Assembly: GCA_964439835.1 (NCBI GenBank)
Contig: CAYTPQ010000011.1
Span: 1 to 64,000 of the forward strand
Reading direction: 5' to 3'
Origin: JAGNLM01 sp964439835
GTDB lineage: Bacteria; Pseudomonadota; Gammaproteobacteria; JAABTG01
Length of the DNA: 64,000 nucleotides
The position numbers and the translations under genes are program-made. The notes beneath the pieces are model-generated. The model searched no databases and was not told where the DNA came from. It saw only the letters and a list, made by a program, of their open reading frames with translations. Shown one piece after another: positions 60,676-64,000 of the stretch; within the stretch, counting starts at the first letter, position 1, and every line of letters begins with the position of its first letter.

Positions 60676-61550
60676 TCGACCGCCTCTGCGTGGTCGGCGT
60701 CGGTCTGATCGGCGGCTCGCTCGCCCGGGCCCTGCGCGCGGCCGGGGCCGTGCGCGAGGTGGTCGGTTGCGGCCGGGGCCGGGCCAACCTGGAGCGGGCG
60801 GTGGACCTCGGCGTGGTCGACCGCTTCACCCACGACATCGGCGAGGCCGCCGAGGGCGCCGACCTGGTGTTCCTCGCGGTGCCCCTCGGTGCCATGCGCG
60901 CGAGCTTCGAGGCCCTGCGCGGCCACCTGGCGCCCGGCGCGGTGGTCACCGACGGCGGCAGCGCCAAGGCCAGCGTGGTCGACGACGCCCGCGCGGTCTT
61001 CGGTGCGGTCCCCCCGTTCTTCGTCCCCGGCCACCCGATCGCCGGGACCGAGAAGAACGGCGTGGAGGCCTCGTTCGCCACCCTCTACCGCAACCGCCGC
61101 GTCATCCTGACCCCGCTGCACGAGACCGACCCCGGTGCCGTTGTGCGGGTCGAGGCCGTGTGGCGAGCCTGCGGCGCTGAGGTGAGCTACATGACGGTCG
61201 AGCACCACGACGAGGTGCTCGCCGCGACCAGCCACCTGCCGCACATGCTGGCCTACGCCCTGGTGGACTCGCTGGCCCGGCTCAAGGAGCACGACGAGAT
61301 CTTCCGCTACGCCGCCGGAGGCTTCCGCGACTTCACCCGGATCGCGTCGTCCAACCCGGTCATGTGGCGGGACATCTGCATCGCCAACCGGGTGGCGCTG
61401 ACGCAGATGCTGGGCCGTTTCGCCTCGGAGCTGACCGAGCTCGCCTCGGCGGTCGAGCGGGGCGACAGCGATCGGCTGCTGGAGGTCTTCGAGCGGGCCA
61501 AGCAGGCCCGCGACCGCTTCATCGACGGGGTCGCGCCGAGCCCCGAGTGA
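60672..61550 (+). CDS. tyrA: Prephenate dehydrogenase
   Basis: A 292-residue enzyme that makes 4-hydroxyphenylpyruvate for tyrosine. The NAD site is V-V-G-V-G-L-I-G-G-S-L-A-R-A-L; also L-V-F-L-A-V-P-L-G, D-G-G-S-A-K-A-S-V, G-H-P-I-A-G-T-E-K-N-G-V, S-H-L-P-H-M-L-A-Y-A-L, and F-R-D-F-T-R-I-A. It is a single-domain form, not fused to chorismate mutase or to AroA (as in Pseudomonas). The start GTG overlaps the hisC stop. Confidence 0.96.
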   Translation: MIDRLCVVGVGLIGGSLARALRAAGAVREVVGCGRGRANLERAVDLGVVDRFTHDIGEAAEGADLVFLAVPLGAMRASFEALRGHLAPGAVVTDGGSAKASVVDDARAVFGAVPPFFVPGHPIAGTEKNGVEASFATLYRNRRVILTPLHETDPGAVVRVEAVWRACGAEVSYMTVEHHDEVLAATSHLPHMLAYALVDSLARLKEHDEIFRYAAGGFRDFTRIASSNPVMWRDICIANRVALTQMLGRFASELTELASAVERGDSDRLLEVFERAKQARDRFIDGVAPSPE

Positions 61551-61600
61551 TCAACACGCGGGCCCTGTGGGGGCACCGGGCGATGGCAGAGGAGGAGAGC

Positions 61601-62029
61601 ATGCGCGTAGCCGAGATTCTGAAGCACAAGGGCAGCCGGGTGGTCACGGTCCCGGCGGCGGCGACCTTGCAGGACGCCGCCCGGCGGCTGATGGAGGAGC
61701 GCATCGGCGCGCTGGTCGTCCAGGACGCGGCCGGCGCGGTCGCGGGTATCCTGTCCGAGCGGGACGTGGTCGACGGCATCGCCCGCCAGGGGGCCGATGC
61801 GGTGTCCACCCTGGTCGGTGACGTCATGCACCACCCCGTGCTGACGTGCTCGCCGAGCGACCCGGTGCTCAAGGTCATGGCGATGATGACCGACCGGCGC
61901 GTGCGCCACCTGCCGGTGGTCGAGGGGGGCCAGCTGCTCGGCATCGTCAGCATCGGCGACGCGGTCAAGCACCGAATCGACGAGATCGAGGGCGAGGCCA
62001 GGGCCCTGCGCGAGTACATCACGGGCTAG
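61601..62029 (+). CDS. Two-CBS-domain protein
   Basis: A 142-residue protein that is little more than a CBS pair. CBS1 (about 5-60) has V-V-T-V-P-A-A-A-T-L-Q-D-A and G-I-L-S-E-R-D-V-V; CBS2 (about 72-130) has V-L-T-C-S-P-S-D-P-V-L-K-V and L-L-G-I-V-S-I-G-D-A-V-K. Such proteins bind adenosine nucleotides or SAM. The ATG at 61601 has GGAGG five bases before it; an ATG at 61583 would add six residues. It is 50 bp after tyrA on the same strand and may be a nucleotide-sensing partner of the aromatic operon, but this is not shown. Confidence 0.88.
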   Translation: MRVAEILKHKGSRVVTVPAAATLQDAARRLMEERIGALVVQDAAGAVAGILSERDVVDGIARQGADAVSTLVGDVMHHPVLTCSPSDPVLKVMAMMTDRRVRHLPVVEGGQLLGIVSIGDAVKHRIDEIEGEARALREYITG

Positions 62030-62081
62030 CGGGCTGCGGATCAGCGTCGGCGGGGGCGCCGCTAGCGCAAGGCCTGAAGTC

Positions 62082-62115
62082 GTTCGGGGTCCCGCGGCGA
62101 CGCGGGACCCCGAAC
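62082..62115. terminator. Perfect 15-bp hairpin with GCGA loop between convergent genes
   Basis: GTTCGGGGTCCCGCG (62082-62096), loop GCGA, CGCGGGACCCCGAAC (62101-62115). It lies between the stops of the CBS gene and the DsrC-like gene and could end both transcripts. The loop is of the stable GNRA type. T-runs are absent on both sides. Confidence 0.7.
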
Positions 62116-62122
62116 GCGCGTC

Positions 62123-62476
62123 CTACTGCACGCTGCCGAACGACCGGTCCTCCGCGCCCGCCGGCGGCGTGAGGCCGGCGACGCGGCAGCCCTGGGCGAT
62201 GGGGCCACCGGGAAAGAGCTCATACAGGTGCCGGATGCCGCCCCGGGCGTGAAAGCGCTCGTCCAGGGCGTCGTGCAATTCCCGCACCCGCACCGTCTCA
62301 TTGCGCGCGAAGTACTCCTGCAAGGCCCGGACCGCCTCCCAGTGCTCCTCGGTCAGCGTCAGCCCGTCTTCGCGGGCGACCTTCTCCCCGTCGCTCGGGG
62401 CCCAGCCCACCGGGCTGCGGGGAAAGCGCGGATCCTGCTCGATCGGCCGCATGACCTCCTGCATCGTCGTCGCCAT
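62123..62476 (-). CDS. DsrC/TusE-family protein with only the inner Cys
   Basis: A 117-residue protein of the DsrC/TusE/DsvC family of sulfur carriers. It has D-G-L-T-L-T-E-E-H-W-E-A-V, L-Q-E-Y-F, and the C-terminal arm L-F-P-G-G-P-I-A-Q-G-C-R-V-A-G-L with Cys97. In DsrC, a second, penultimate Cys lies 11 residues further; here that position is Ala108, and the chain continues nine residues to end F-G-S-V-Q. In the usual scheme TusE keeps the outer Cys only, so this is the reverse case. It should not be able to form the internal disulfide/trisulfide loop of DsrC. ATG 62476 has GAGGAG upstream. It is opposite to, and between, the CBS gene and aroA. Confidence 0.85.
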   Translation of the reverse strand: MATTMQEVMRPIEQDPRFPRSPVGWAPSDGEKVAREDGLTLTEEHWEAVRALQEYFARNETVRVRELHDALDERFHARGGIRHLYELFPGGPIAQGCRVAGLTPPAGAEDRSFGSVQ

Positions 62477-62687
62477 GGTCTCCTCCTCGAAACAGCTCTG
62501 TGGGTGGGACTCGCGGGCGTCCAGGCGCTTGCCCCAGCCGCGCCGGCGGTCTGGCCCGGGCCGGGACCGCGGACCGAAGTATAGTGTAGTCGTCGGGTTC
62601 AGAGGACCGGCCCGGTCCCAGCATTTGCGCCCCGTGCCCCGGGCGGCTATCCTTCCGCCCCTTTTCGCCCCCCCTTGGTCCGGCCTC

Positions 62688-64000
62688 ATGACCGTCCCCG
62701 CCCCCGTTCGTTTCGTCGTCCGGCCCGGCGGCCGTCTCGTCGGGCGGCTGCGGGTCCCGGGGGACAAGTCGATCTCCCACCGCGCGATCATGCTGGGCTC
62801 GATCGCGGACGGCGTGACCCGGGTCGAGGGCTTCCTGGAGGGCGAGGACAGCCTGGCCACCCTCGCCGCCTTCCGCCGGATGGGCGTCCGCATCGAGGGA
62901 CCCGAGGCGGGCCGGGTCGTGATCCACGGCGTCGGGCTGCGTGGGTTGCGGGCCCCGGACGGGCCGCTGGATCTGGGCAACTCGGGGACGTCCATGCGGC
63001 TCCTGTCTGGCCTGCTCGCCGGTCAGGGTTTCCCCGTCACGCTGACCGGAGACGCCTCGCTCTCGAGGCGACCCATGCGCAGGGTGACCGCACCGCTCGC
63101 GGCGATGGGGGCGCGGGTCGAGGCGACCAGCGAGGGGACGCCGCCGCTCGCCATCCAGCCCGTGGCCGGCCTGCGGGGGATCGACTACGCGATGCCGGTG
63201 GCGAGCGCCCAGGTCAAGTCCTGTCTGTTGCTCGCGGGCCTGTACGCCGGGGGCGAGACCTGCGTCACCGAGCCGGCGCCGAGCCGCGACCACACCGAGC
63301 GCATGCTCGAGGGATTCGGTTACCCGGTGCGGCGCTCCGGTCCGCGGGTGTGCGTCACGGGGGGCGGGCGGCTGACGGCTGCCGACATCGACGTGCCGGC
63401 TGACATCTCTTCCGCCGCCTTCTTCCTGGTGGGCGCCAGCATCGCCGCAGGTTCCGAGGTGGTCCTCGAGCACGTGGGGGTCAACCCAACCCGCACTGGT
63501 GTGCTCGACATCCTCGGCCTGATGGGGGCCGACGTAACCCGCGAGAACGAGCGCCTGGCGGGGGGCGAGCCGGTTGCGGACCTGCGTGTTCGGGCAGCCC
63601 GCCTGCGAGGTGCGGTGATCCCGCCGGAGCTGGTGCCGCTCGCGATCGACGAGTTTCCGGCGGTGTTCGTCGCCGCCGCCTGCGCGGAAGGGCAGACCGT
63701 GGTGACCGGTGCCGAGGAGCTGCGGGTCAAGGAGAGCGACCGGATCCAGGTGATGGCCGACGGCCTGCGTGCGCTAGGCGTGGACGCGCGGCCGACGCCC
63801 GACGGCATGGTGATCCGCGGCGGCCGGATCGGGGGCGGGCAGGTGGACAGCCGCGGCGACCACCGCGTCGCCATGGCCTTCGCAATGGCCGCCCTGCGGG
63901 CCGAGGGCGAGGTCGTCGTCGACGACTGTGCCAACGTCCAGACCTCTTTCCCGGGCTTTGCTGCCCTGGCAAGCCGCGCCGGCCTAGGCATCGGCACCCC
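62688..64000 (+). CDS. aroA: EPSP synthase (partial at window end)
   Basis: The frame is open from ATG 62688 to the end, 437 codons, and must be nearly complete (E. coli AroA has 427). It joins shikimate 3-phosphate and PEP to EPSP, two steps before the end product chorismate. It has V-P-G-D-K-S-I-S-H-R-A, L-G-N-S-G-T-S-M-R-L-L-S-G, Q-V-K-S-C-L-L-L-A-G-L, E-P-A-P-S-R-D-H-T-E-R-M-L, D-E-F-P, and R-V-K-E-S-D-R-I. L-G-N-S-G-T-S and the R-D-H-T-E region resemble the glyphosate-tolerant class II type more than the E. coli type. It is separated from the tyrA run by two genes. Confidence 0.95.
   Translation, partial: MTVPAPVRFVVRPGGRLVGRLRVPGDKSISHRAIMLGSIADGVTRVEGFLEGEDSLATLAAFRRMGVRIEGPEAGRVVIHGVGLRGLRAPDGPLDLGNSGTSMRLLSGLLAGQGFPVTLTGDASLSRRPMRRVTAPLAAMGARVEATSEGTPPLAIQPVAGLRGIDYAMPVASAQVKSCLLLAGLYAGGETCVTEPAPSRDHTERMLEGFGYPVRRSGPRVCVTGGGRLTAADIDVPADISSAAFFLVGASIAAGSEVVLEHVGVNPTRTGVLDILGLMGADVTRENERLAGGEPVADLRVRAARLRGAVIPPELVPLAIDEFPAVFVAAACAEGQTVVTGAEELRVKESDRIQVMADGLRALGVDARPTPDGMVIRGGRIGGGQVDSRGDHRVAMAFAMAALRAEGEVVVDDCANVQTSFPGFAALASRAGLGIGT

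Overview
This window is about 64 kb of very GC-rich, densely coding chromosome. It most probably comes from a gammaproteobacterium, plausibly a sulfur-oxidising or autotrophic Chromatiales-like lineage. The gammaproteobacterial assignment rests on several markers: zipA next to smc and ligA, the fused rlmKL, a P. aeruginosa-type nrdA/nrdB pair, a dksA with the E. coli-type coiled-coil tip, and the block gyrA-serC-serA-pheA-hisC-tyrA-aroA preceded by mtnA/mtaD/ubiG/yciK-like genes, as I recall it from Pseudomonas. The autotrophy and sulfur idea is softer. It rests on a CbbY-type phosphatase, cysZ, and a DsrC/TusE-like protein.

Layout. 0-3 kb: chromate module (chrB, chrA, a truncated second chrB). 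3-5.7 kb: a minus-strand run of LysE-type exporter, 2OG-Fe(II) oxygenase-like protein, PGPGW-like membrane protein and SPFH/prohibitin protein. 6-10.4 kb: class Ia ribonucleotide reductase nrdA-nrdB, with a promoter that carries two NrdR-box-like sites. 10.7-12.1 kb: Crp/Fnr regulator and a hypothetical protein. 12.2-19.3 kb: metH, a tail-specific protease and a PBP7-like endopeptidase. 19.4-22.9 kb: an unusual protein with two cNMP-binding domains, a rhodanese domain and a long coiled coil, plus two small unknown genes. 22.9-26.4 kb: a cobalamin-riboswitch operon (btuB, PduO-type adenosyltransferase, DUF6580 membrane protein). 26.6-31.5 kb: retropepsin-like protease, glutamine amidotransferase, and a PAS histidine kinase overlapping a REC-GGDEF-EAL regulator. 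31.5-36.5 kb: DAHP synthase, dksA, cbbY-like, cysZ, a short FGGY sugar kinase, queF. 36.6-46.5 kb: smc-zipA, rlmKL, a low-complexity secreted protein, ligA. 46.9-52 kb: a diguanylate cyclase, then minus-strand mtaD-ubiG-(squalene synthase-like)-(YciK-like SDR). 52.1-64 kb: mtnA, then the gyrA-serC-serA-pheA-hisC-tyrA-CBS run, a convergent DsrC-like gene, and aroA, which runs off the window.

How it fits together: the 53.5-64 kb block makes serine, phenylalanine, tyrosine, histidine precursors and chorismate, and a DAHP synthase sits at 31.5 kb. MetH needs cobalamin, and the riboswitch operon imports and adenosylates it. MtaD and MtnA recycle or dispose of methylthioadenosine.

The least conventional parts are these. 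(1) Three families of intergenic palindromic elements: four copies of one with a conserved 28-nt core, one of them enlarged by three stacked hairpins upstream of gyrA; three copies of a CACAGAG element with 9-bp periodicity; two copies of a GTGGGAG element. (2) Two successive genes downstream of ubiG have lost catalytic residues: a squalene/phytoene synthase relative without its aspartate motifs and an SDR with Cys in place of the catalytic Lys. (3) The cNMP/rhodanese/coiled-coil protein. (4) A DsrC-like protein that keeps the inner Cys but lacks the C-terminal one. I saw no rRNA, tRNA, CRISPR array, transposase or prophage gene.
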